The notes under the pieces are model-generated. The model was not told where the DNA came from and did not search any database. It was given only the letters and a program-made list of their open reading frames with translations. Position numbers and translations under genes: made by a program. A DNA stretch of 41,853 nucleotides from Pediococcus ethanolidurans. Its GTDB lineage: Bacteria > Bacillota > Bacilli > Lactobacillales > Lactobacillaceae. The DNA is taken from NCBI RefSeq assembly GCF_001437405.1, contig NZ_JQBY01000019.1:1-41853 (forward strand), given 5' to 3'. Positions 1 through 5,628 of this stretch are shown here, piece after piece; the stretch's first letter is position 1, and each line of letters starts with the position of its first letter.

Positions 1-180
1 CAAGTGTTCTTCTTGGCTTCAAATCGTGCCCGCTATTACACGTAAGGGTTAGTTTTCGTTCCGAAAACTTTAATGTTTCATACGATGTCGATTCTTGTGG
101 CAAAAATCAGCCGCAAGAACTCGCACCCCATTCCAGACCGGGTGAGCCGCAGGACGGCATTTTAATCTAATTTTGTTACA
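1..180 (+). ncRNA. Hairpin-rich segment, possible 3' part of a structured RNA
   Basis: No credible gene lies here, but short inverted repeats are packed closely. They are CGTG/CACG at 25-42, an 8-bp perfect stem AGTTTTCG/CGAAAACT with a 3-base loop at 51-69, a 10-bp stem TTCTTGTGGC/GCCGCAAGAA with one G-U at 92-119, CACCC/GGGTG at 124-144, and GCCG/CGGC at 146-158. A T-rich stretch follows. The density, including a compensating G-U pair, suggests a folded RNA rather than a promoter region. The left edge is cut by the window. The last part loosely recalls the 3' side of 6S RNA, but I cannot assign a family, and the strand is inferred from the T-rich tail. Confidence 0.3.
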
Positions 181-353
181 AAAAACGCTTTTATATCAGG
201 TAACGAGATGTGTTTTGGACTTTCAACCTTTAGTTATAAGATAAGTTAAAAAATTTATGATTAGCTACTGCGAATTTATTCGGGTGGCTTTTTATGTATA
301 ATTAGGAAATCAAACGCATTAAGAAGTAGTTTATCACTAGGATGTGAAGGCAT
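181..353 (+). promoter_or_regulatory. AT-rich leader with candidate promoter for the 354 gene
   Basis: This is AT-rich DNA without a gene. A perfect TATAAT stands at 297-302, directly preceded by TG. No good -35 hexamer lies 17 bases upstream. A GAAGG at 346-350 sits just before the ATG at 354. This is probably the promoter and ribosome binding site of the membrane-protein gene. Confidence 0.4.
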
Positions 354-1052
354 ATGCGAACGCAAACAAAAGTAAATTTAGTACAAGGGTTAGTTGGCGC
401 CATTTTGTTATTGCTGCTCTACATTAGGATTAATAATTATTATCAGCTGACTCGTAGATGGGTCACAACATATACAAATCAATTACGATTCTATATTAGT
501 TCGTTATGGATTCTGGCAGTATTAATGATTATCATCATGATAGTGTTCTTTGTTTATTCTGATCGGTCTCAAATTCAAAAAAATCTTGTGTTGACTCTTG
601 CACTGCTAGTTGTAGGTGCTGGAGTTGTTTTTCAATTTTTGAATCAACCAAATTATACACGGGAACACGTTACACCAATTCCACTTTCAGCAAACCAAGT
701 TATTCAAAAGATCTATAAATCAAAATATAGTTCATATGAGGATGGATTTTATTTTTATAATCCTGACAGTAAGCAGTACAAACAAATAAAAAAAGAAGTT
801 CGGCGATATTCATTAAGTAGTCAAACTGACCTTTATAGTGTGAATATGAAAATGTTACATGATAAATTAGGTGAAAAGCGATATAAACAGTTACTTAAAA
901 AAGTAGGCATCAAAAGTAACAATGCAATAATTTTCACCTATCGAGATGATGGTGTGAACCGGGTTAAAACATTTAATCGACTAGAAGATCGGCAAGTTCT
1001 TTTACGATTTGTTCATTATTTAAATGGTGATGAAACTGTGAACTTTTATTAA
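354..1052 (+). CDS. Membrane protein of unknown function, 232 aa
   Basis: I do not recognise this protein. Three hydrophobic segments are visible, near residues 8-27, 47-69 and 79-97. They are followed by a hydrophilic, Lys- and Tyr-rich C-terminal part of about 130 residues with no catalytic motif I can name. An ATG start with GAAGG a few bases upstream is acceptable. The gene stands alone: hairpin-rich DNA precedes it, and a region with no gene plus a terminator shared with a convergent tRNA gene follows. It could be a lactobacillus-specific envelope protein. Which side of the membrane holds the C-terminal domain is not clear from the sequence. No function is proposed. Confidence 0.7.
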   Translation: MRTQTKVNLVQGLVGAILLLLLYIRINNYYQLTRRWVTTYTNQLRFYISSLWILAVLMIIIMIVFFVYSDRSQIQKNLVLTLALLVVGAGVVFQFLNQPNYTREHVTPIPLSANQVIQKIYKSKYSSYEDGFYFYNPDSKQYKQIKKEVRRYSLSSQTDLYSVNMKMLHDKLGEKRYKQLLKKVGIKSNNAIIFTYRDDGVNRVKTFNRLEDRQVLLRFVHYLNGDETVNFY

Positions 1053-1277
1053 ACTGAAAGTACCTAATTACACTTAATAACCTAATATAAAAATATTGGC
1101 AGTAGTAAAATTTCTTTTGAATTACGTCTTTCAGCAGATCCAGACTGGTACTTAGGGCAAGCTCTTTTTTTGACACGCACCCAGCTGGTGAACCGAAGAG
1201 TGACAGTCAAACTGCTTTTAGTGATTTAAATTAACTAGAGTCACCTTTGTACTTTCGATTTTTGCACCAGTATATAT
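1053..1277. other. Gene-free region with weak inverted repeats
   Basis: About 225 bases lie between the 354 gene and the terminator. Short inverted repeats occur: CCAG/CTGG near 1140, CACC/GGTG around 1178-1190, and GTGAC/GTCAC at 1200-1204 and 1240-1244. A motif at 1176-1198 resembles one at 122-152. The reverse-strand reading frame that crosses this region overlaps the end of the 354 gene and has no ribosome binding site worth trusting. Confidence 0.4.
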
Positions 1278-1321
1278 AAAAAGACCCAAAACACTGAATT
1301 AGCAATGTTTTGAGTCTTTTT
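1278..1321. terminator. Bidirectional terminator between the 354 gene and tRNA-Glu
   Basis: A stem is formed by an A-rich AAAAAGAC..CAAAACA arm and TGTTTTG..GTCTTTTT. The A run and T run on the two sides allow termination on both strands. It serves the convergent tRNA-Glu and whatever reads rightward from the 354 gene. Confidence 0.85.
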
Positions 1322-1333
1322 ATGATGATATGA

Positions 1334-1407
1334 TAGCCCGCACGGGGTTCGAACCCGTAGCTCCGCCTTGAGAGGGCGACGTCTTAAACCAATTTGACCA
1401 GCGGGCA
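1334..1407 (-). tRNA. tRNA-Glu, anticodon CTC
   Basis: The minus strand folds as a 74-base cloverleaf. D stem is GTC/GAC with GG in the loop, anticodon stem is TCGCC/GGCGG with loop CTCTCAA, variable loop is 4 bases, and the T arm is ACGGG/CCCGT with loop TTCGAAC. The anticodon is CTC, reading GAG. The 4-base variable loop and the GTC D stem fit Glu tRNAs. Six acceptor pairs are perfect (GCCCGC/GCGGGC), but the terminal pair would be U1-U72, which is odd because Glu tRNAs normally have G1-C72. CCA is not encoded. It has its own promoter upstream and a terminator downstream, so it looks expressed. It could be a decaying copy. Confidence 0.75.
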
Positions 1408-1423
1408 AAATTAGTACTGTTCT

Positions 1424-1452
1424 AATTTATCGTATTTGAGCCGCAAAGTCAA
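1424..1452 (-). promoter_or_regulatory. Promoter of tRNA-Glu
   Basis: On the minus strand, TTGACT (1447-1452) and TAAATT (1424-1429) are separated by exactly 17 bases. The -10 box ends 16 bases before the tRNA 5' end at 1407. This is a near-consensus housekeeping promoter. Confidence 0.8.
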
Positions 1453-1470
1453 CACCCTAGCCCGCAATTA

Positions 1471-1674
1471 CTATTTTTTCATTTCTAAAATAGTTAAATA
1501 AACAAAGGTAATAAAAAGATACAGCCAGTACACAAATATTGCAATTAAAATAAAGGGGATAAATGAGTAATTCAGAATGTTTTCACTAACTAAACATAGG
1601 ATGGCAATTACTGCCCAAACGACCAATTTTTCTTTTGTATCTGCTAGAACAGCCTTAAGATCGTGTCTATTCAT
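1471..1674 (-). CDS. Small two-segment membrane protein, 67 aa
   Basis: This is a short protein with a charged N-terminus and two hydrophobic segments, about residues 17-37 and 40-60, ending in a Lys-rich tail. I do not recognise the family. Its ATG overlaps the stop of the upstream 109-aa gene by 8 bases, so the two are almost certainly translated together from one message. The overlap, together with a sensible membrane topology, is the main reason to accept such a short frame. It might be a membrane partner of the upstream soluble protein, but nothing in the sequence shows this. Confidence 0.6.
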   Translation of the reverse strand: MNRHDLKAVLADTKEKLVVWAVIAILCLVSENILNYSFIPFILIAIFVYWLYLFITFVYLTILEMKK

Positions 1675-1996
1675 AGGCTAGCTCAAGCATATAAACTTTT
1701 TTATCAAGAATATGGGCAGTGGTTACCCAAACTTCGTGATAACTTTTCATAGGTTTTTTGGTTAAGCTGTTGAAATAATCCATCAAAACGTTATATTTAT
1801 CGACGAATTCATCAGATAGACGATCAACGAGTAAAGTCTCGTTTGGAAAATAAATTTCAGGATTGGCAACTTGAAGACGATCACTAAATTTTAACTGAAC
1901 CACGTTAGTGTAACCTAATGTATTAATTTCAGCTCGATCAGGGTGTTTTTGAATCTGTGATAGAATGTTATAGATTGAATCTGAATTAGTAGCCAT
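1667..1996 (-). CDS. Hypothetical soluble protein, 109 aa
   Basis: I place the start at the ATG at 1996 because GAGGTGA lies a few bases upstream. The longer frame starting at 2011 would put this ribosome binding site inside the gene. The protein is hydrophilic with mixed alpha/beta character, an NPEIYFPNE stretch in the middle and a VWVTTAHILDKKVYMLEL stretch near the C-terminus, and no signal peptide or cofactor motif. I do not recognise the family. It is the first gene of a two-gene minus-strand unit with the 67-aa membrane protein. The tRNA-Gln promoter lies divergently just to the right. Confidence 0.65.
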   Translation of the reverse strand: MATNSDSIYNILSQIQKHPDRAEINTLGYTNVVQLKFSDRLQVANPEIYFPNETLLVDRLSDEFVDKYNVLMDYFNSLTKKPMKSYHEVWVTTAHILDKKVYMLELAYE

Positions 1997-2077
1997 ATTT
2001 TCACCTCGCAACAGTTCTATTGTAGCAAAAAGCAGAGTACTTGTCAGTTTCTAAGACGAGTTAAGTTAAAACGTGTG

Positions 2078-2106
2078 TTGACAGTTTTAAAGAAACACGG
2101 TAATAT
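2078..2106 (+). promoter_or_regulatory. Promoter of tRNA-Gln
   Basis: TTGACA (2078-2083) is followed by a 17-base spacer and TAATAT (2101-2106). The tRNA starts 18 bases after the -10 box. The -35 hexamer is a perfect consensus match. Confidence 0.85.
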
Positions 2107-2123
2107 TATATAGGTAAATTTAA

Positions 2124-2195
2124 TGGGCATTCGCCAAATGGTAAGGCCACGGACTCTGAATCCGTAATTTACTGGTTCGATCCCAGTATGCCCAA
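2124..2195 (+). tRNA. tRNA-Gln, anticodon CTG
   Basis: A 72-base cloverleaf: acceptor TGGGCAT/ATGCCCA is fully paired, D stem GCC/GGC encloses a GG-containing loop, anticodon stem ACGGA/TCCGT has loop CTCTGAA, and T stem ACTGG/CCAGT has loop TTCGATC. The anticodon is CTG, reading CAG. The U1-A72 pair fits glutamine tRNA identity. CCA is not encoded. It is a single-gene unit with its own promoter and a terminator 12 bases downstream. Confidence 0.93.
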
Positions 2196-2206
2196 TAATT
2201 GGTTAG

Positions 2207-2252
2207 AAAAAGACCATCATATCAACATTATGTTGACTATGATGGCCTTTTT
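2207..2252. terminator. Bidirectional terminator after tRNA-Gln
   Basis: A long stem GACCATCAT/ATGATGGCC has an inner ATCAACAT/ATGTTGAC helix, an A run on the left and a T run on the right. It can end tRNA-Gln on the plus strand and the 111-aa gene on the minus strand. Confidence 0.88.
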
Positions 2253-2255
2253 AAT

Positions 2256-2591
2256 TTAGTTAAAAGGATTATCCTTATTCAAAGGTGGACGAATATAGCC
2301 GGTGACAATTCCCATTTCACGCTTTGTTTTAGAGTCTAGTTTTTCTGGATCTGCGTCTGGTTTTACATACTTAAAAACAGCTTGTAAAGATTGGGTAGTC
2401 CGGCGATTGGCTAAATAAGAATCACTAATCACTTGTGATATACCAACTGCAATTTTTGTGTAATCTTCACCTGCTTTTAGCTGTTCTGTGGCCTTAGAAA
2501 GTGCCTTTTGTACTTTTGGTAATGACATAACTTCAGAATCAGTGGATGCTTTACTAATTAAATTATAGAGCTCTTGATATTTTTTATTCAT
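2256..2591 (-). CDS. Small helical protein, possible bacteriocin immunity protein
   Basis: The start is the ATG at 2591, with GGGGGAG upstream and a promoter at 2638-2666. The longer frame to 2738 would start upstream of that promoter. The product is 111 residues, charged, and predicted mostly helical, with residues 1-85 looking like a four-helix bundle. Size, helix-rich composition and the pattern around residues 30-75 recall the enterocin A immunity (EntA_Immun) family, whose members protect lactic acid bacteria from class IIa bacteriocins at the inner face of the membrane. No bacteriocin precursor with a GG leader or export gene is adjacent, so it would be an orphan immunity gene. The family call is tentative. 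Confidence 0.45.
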   Translation of the reverse strand: MNKKYQELYNLISKASTDSEVMSLPKVQKALSKATEQLKAGEDYTKIAVGISQVISDSYLANRRTTQSLQAVFKYVKPDADPEKLDSKTKREMGIVTGYIRPPLNKDNPFN

Positions 2592-2637
2592 AATACTCCC
2601 CCATATAGTAGAATCCTTATTTCTTGATAACGCTTTT

Positions 2638-2666
2638 ATTATACGCCTTTCGGAATAAGATGACAA
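2638..2666 (-). promoter_or_regulatory. Promoter of the 111-aa immunity-like gene
   Basis: On the minus strand, TTGTCA (2661-2666) and a perfect TATAAT (2638-2643) are 17 bases apart. They lie about 45 bases upstream of the ATG at 2591. This supports 2591 rather than 2738 as the start. Confidence 0.8.
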
Positions 2667-2782
2667 GAAGTGGTTATATAAACATATCGGTATTGCTGTT
2701 AGAATTAGTTCCAGTATGGTAGAAAAAAGGTGCTGCAAGTGATGGCTCTTTTAATATTAATATGATTTACCTAACGTCTTCC

Positions 2783-2810
2783 TTTAGACAAATTTGAATG
2801 TTAGTATAAG
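2783..2810 (+). promoter_or_regulatory. Candidate promoter of the S66 pair
   Basis: TTTAGA (2783-2788) and TATAAG (2805-2810) have a 16-base spacer. The boxes are weak. If real, transcription starts after the ATG at 2794, which favours the GTG at 2875 as the start of the first gene. Confidence 0.35.
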
Positions 2811-2874
2811 TCTAATTAAAAAGCGTTATTTGTGTCTTTTGCTAAAAATAAAAAATTTCAAAGAAGTTGATAAC

Positions 2875-3843
2875 GTGACAACCATTGGATTCTTTTCACC
2901 GTCGACACCAATCACAGCAACCAGTCCTCAAAGGTTTAAACGCGCGCTTACTTTTCTTCAAAATAAGGGAATTAAGTTAGTTGCTGGAAACTTGACTGGT
3001 AAGCAGGACGGCTATCGCGCGGGTTCTATTCAAGCACGTGTAGCAGAGTTGAATGCATTAATTCAAAATCCACAAGTTGAAGTGATCATGGCGACAATTG
3101 GGGGTACCAATTCGAATGCACTTTTGCCTTATATTGATTATGAAACGCTTAAAAAGCATCCCAAGACTTTTGTTGGTTACTCTGATATGACGGCCATTCT
3201 TCTTGCCATCAAAATACGGGTTCCGGCCTGTCGAGTTTTGTATGGACCAGCTCTTGTAGCTTCATTTGGTGAATTTGAGCCGCTGGTATCACAAACTTGG
3301 CAAAATTTCATACATGTTTTGCAAACGCCTAATGGTGGAGCGGTAACTATTCAAGCACCAAAGCAATGGACAGATGAAGTTCTTAATTGGAATGAATTTA
3401 CTCGTCCTAAAACATTACGTGACAATCAGTGGGTATACACAAGAACTACCCAGTTAAGTGGTCGCATTATGGGCGGTAATTTAAATACGATGTATGGTTT
3501 TATCAATTCGCCATATTTTCCTAAATTTTCCCATCATGATTTGCTGTTTATTGAAGATGCCGAAAAAGATGCGGCGACGGTTGAAAAGAATTTTGCCATG
3601 TTAAAAAATGCTGGAATTTTTTATCAAGTTAAAGGTATTATTCTAGGCAAACATGCCGTTTTTGATGATTGCGACACTGGTAGAAAACCACTTGATATTT
3701 TACAGGAGGTTTTGGACGATAATCATCTACCGATTATTGCTGATTATGTTAGTTGCCATACTGTTCCGATGATTACCACGCCCATTGGCAGTATGGCTTC
3801 GTTTGATGCCCAAAAGATGCAGGTCACATTTTCTAATTTTTAA
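2875..3843 (+). CDS. S66 family peptidase, LD-carboxypeptidase / MccF-like
   Basis: This is a serine peptidase of the S66 family, which includes LdcA (trims the terminal D-Ala from tetrapeptide stems during peptidoglycan recycling) and MccF (microcin C immunity). From the GTG at 2875 the protein is 322 residues, normal for the family. The expected Ser-Glu-His triad is visible: Ser103 in GYSDMT, Glu227 in LFIEDAE and His295 in SCHTVP. There is no signal peptide, so it is cytoplasmic. The start is inferred: the family N-terminus begins near IGFFSPS, and the upstream ATG at 2794 lacks a ribosome binding site. A second S66 gene follows 35 bases later with no terminator, so the two are co-transcribed. 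The substrate cannot be settled from sequence. Confidence 0.85.
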   Translation: MTTIGFFSPSTPITATSPQRFKRALTFLQNKGIKLVAGNLTGKQDGYRAGSIQARVAELNALIQNPQVEVIMATIGGTNSNALLPYIDYETLKKHPKTFVGYSDMTAILLAIKIRVPACRVLYGPALVASFGEFEPLVSQTWQNFIHVLQTPNGGAVTIQAPKQWTDEVLNWNEFTRPKTLRDNQWVYTRTTQLSGRIMGGNLNTMYGFINSPYFPKFSHHDLLFIEDAEKDAATVEKNFAMLKNAGIFYQVKGIILGKHAVFDDCDTGRKPLDILQEVLDDNHLPIIADYVSCHTVPMITTPIGSMASFDAQKMQVTFSNF

Positions 3844-3878
3844 ATAAAAGCCACATATCATATAAAGGATGAATGCCT

Positions 3879-4976
3879 ATGTTGAAGAAACCCAAAGCCC
3901 TAACCCCAAATAGTAAAATCGCGATTGTCAGTCTGTCTAGCGGCATTCTTGGCGAAAGTTTTGCTGATCATCAGTTACAATTAGGGATTAAACGTTTAAA
4001 AGAAGTGGAATTGGTGCCAATGTTAATGCCCAATGCTTTGAAAGGATTAACCTATTTAGCCCACCATCCACAGGCTCGGGCTGATGATTTGAAGACGGCC
4101 TTTGCCGATCCAGAAATTAAGGGGATTGTTTGCGCAATTGGTGGCGATGATACTTACCGGTTATTGCCTTATCTCTTAGAGGATGAAACATTTATTCATA
4201 ATGTCCAGGCTTCTCCCAAGTTGTTTACTGGTTTTTCGGATACCACAATCAATCATCTGATGTTTTATCAATTAGGGATGCAGAGCTTTTATGGTCCCAA
4301 TTTTCTAAATGATTTAGCGGAATTGGACCAAGAAATGCTACCTTACACAAAACATACTTTTATGAATTATTTTAGGAATGAAGCAACAACTTCAATTAAA
4401 TCTAGTCCCGTTTGGTATGAAGAACGTGAAGATTTTTCACCAGCTGCTGTTGGAACCAAACGTGTTCAGCATGTTGAACAAAAAGGGTATGAGGTACTAA
4501 GAGGATCTGGGCAAGTTACTGGTAGATTACTGGGTGGCTGTCTTGATAGTTTGTATGACATTTTGTCAGGCACACGGTACCCAGATGAAAAAGGCGTTGC
4601 AGAAAAGTATCATTTATTTCCTAGTTTGGATGAGTGGCAAGATAAAATTTTGTTTATTGAAACAAGTGAGGAGAAGCCCGCGCCAGAGCTTTATAAAAAA
4701 ATGTTACTTGCGTTAGATGCCGAGGGTATTTTTTCCGCTATTTCAGCAATCATTGTTGGCAAACCACAAGCAGAGGCTTTTTACGATGAGTATAACCGGA
4801 TGTTACTTGCAGTTACCAAAAAATATAATTTGCCAATTTTGACAAATGTCAATTTTGGTCATGCTTATCCAAGAACTGCCCTTCCATATGGTGGGAAGAT
4901 GCAAATCGATTTTGATCGAAAGTCATTGACACTTACGGAACCGATATTTGCGCAGGAAGAAACATTAAATAGATAA
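3879..4976 (+). CDS. S66 family peptidase, LD-carboxypeptidase / MccF-like (second)
   Basis: This second S66 protein, 365 residues, diverges clearly from its neighbour. It keeps the triad: Ser120 in GFSDTT, Glu261 in LFIETSE and His328 in NFGHAYP. The ATG at 3879 is chosen over the ATG at 3873 because AAAGGA at 3864-3869 sits 9 bases before it and only 3 before the other. It carries a longer insertion between the nucleophile and the Glu region (about residues 150-205) than the first copy. No signal peptide is seen. The paired genes could act on different muropeptides, or one could detoxify a peptide antibiotic; this is inference. A terminator follows. Confidence 0.85.
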   Translation: MLKKPKALTPNSKIAIVSLSSGILGESFADHQLQLGIKRLKEVELVPMLMPNALKGLTYLAHHPQARADDLKTAFADPEIKGIVCAIGGDDTYRLLPYLLEDETFIHNVQASPKLFTGFSDTTINHLMFYQLGMQSFYGPNFLNDLAELDQEMLPYTKHTFMNYFRNEATTSIKSSPVWYEEREDFSPAAVGTKRVQHVEQKGYEVLRGSGQVTGRLLGGCLDSLYDILSGTRYPDEKGVAEKYHLFPSLDEWQDKILFIETSEEKPAPELYKKMLLALDAEGIFSAISAIIVGKPQAEAFYDEYNRMLLAVTKKYNLPILTNVNFGHAYPRTALPYGGKMQIDFDRKSLTLTEPIFAQEETLNR

Positions 4977-4980
4977 CACA

Positions 4981-5027
4981 AAAAGTTGGTAGCTAACGGT
5001 AAAATGTTAGTTAGCAACTCTTTTTGT
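4981..5027 (+). terminator. Terminator of the S66 pair
   Basis: A stem runs AGTTG..AGCTAAC / GTTAGTTAGCAACT, with an A run before and TTTTT after. Two internal pairs are imperfect. Its 3' arm also forms part of the AACTTTTTG repeat series that leads into the ECF sigma gene. Confidence 0.75.
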
Positions 5028-5068
5028 AAAAAACTAACTTTTTGCAACTTTTTGAACCAATCCAACCA
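5016..5068 (+). repeat. Phased AACTTTTTG and AACCA repeats before the ECF gene
   Basis: AACTTTTTG occurs at 5036-5044 and 5046-5054, exactly 10 bases apart. A variant AACTCTTTTTG starts at 5016, 20 bases earlier. AACCA follows at 5055-5059 and 5064-5068. The AAC cores are the kind of -35 element ECF sigma factors use, so autoregulation is possible. No defined -10 can be named. Confidence 0.45.
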
Positions 5069-5094
5069 CTAATAAGTGAAAGGGGGTAAGTCAC

Positions 5095-5628
5095 GTGAAG
5101 AATGTTAAATCTCGGATGGTTAAACGTGCGATTCATGGCGATCAACAGGCTTTTGCACAACTGATTTTAGCACAAACAGAATATTTAACGCGAACTGGAT
5201 ATTTATATTTATCGCGAGAAGTGGACGTACAAGATGCAATCAGTGAAACGACCTTAATTGCATTTCGCTCAATTGGTCAACTACAGAAACCAGAATTATT
5301 TCGAACTTGGTTAACTAAAATTTTGATTCGGCAGTGTTACAAGCGTTACGAAGAAAAAGCATATGAAGAATATGATGTCACAAAGCTCGCAAAATTGCCA
5401 AGCAGTTTAGTTGGTGCAACGGTTGATGAGAAACTGGATCTTTTGGGGGGATTAAAACAACTGAATAATCAGTATCGACAAGTACTACTTATGTTTTACT
5501 ATCATGGATTATCTATTCACGAAATTAGCGATATCACGCAAATACCAGAGAATACCGTAAAATCTCATTTAAAACGCGGCAAAGCCCAGTTAAAAGAGTG
5601 GTTAGGAGGAGACTATTTTGAAGAATGA
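5095..5628 (+). CDS. ECF-type RNA polymerase sigma factor
   Basis: This 177-residue sigma-70 family protein has region 2 near residues 8-80 (the DAISETTLIAFRSI and FRTWLTKIL segments) and region 4 near 115-170, with the HTH in GLSIHEISDITQIPENTVKSHL. There is no region 1.1 or 3, which is the ECF plan. It starts at GTG with AAAGGGGG upstream. It overlaps the next gene, a membrane-anchored DUF4179 protein, by 11 bases. That is the usual coupling of an ECF factor with its anti-sigma factor, and envelope stress is the likely input. The resemblance to B. subtilis SigV-type factors is general only. Phased AAC-containing repeats upstream may be its own promoter. Confidence 0.92.
   Translation: MKNVKSRMVKRAIHGDQQAFAQLILAQTEYLTRTGYLYLSREVDVQDAISETTLIAFRSIGQLQKPELFRTWLTKILIRQCYKRYEEKAYEEYDVTKLAKLPSSLVGATVDEKLDLLGGLKQLNNQYRQVLLMFYYHGLSIHEISDITQIPENTVKSHLKRGKAQLKEWLGGDYFEE

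Noticed and set aside
1-180. tmRNA, RNase P RNA, SRP RNA or a known riboswitch
   Set aside because: I looked for their hallmark segments (tRNA-like 3' end, GAGGAAAGTCC, GGAAGCAGCC, and the TPP, FMN, SAM, lysine, purine and cobalamin boxes) and found none. 6S RNA could not be confirmed or excluded.
973-1176. A 67-residue minus-strand frame after the 354 gene
   Set aside because: It overlaps the end of the 354 gene antisense and has no plausible ribosome binding site.
2256-2738. The long 160-residue version of the immunity-like protein, with a hydrophobic N-terminus
   Set aside because: The promoter at 2638-2666 and the GGGGGAG site before 2591 show that translation starts at 2591. The extra 49 residues are not transcribed from that promoter.
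2794-2874. N-terminal extension of the first S66 peptidase
   Set aside because: There is no ribosome binding site before the ATG at 2794, it coincides with the candidate -10 region, and the added residues are Lys/Leu-rich and unlike the family N-terminus.
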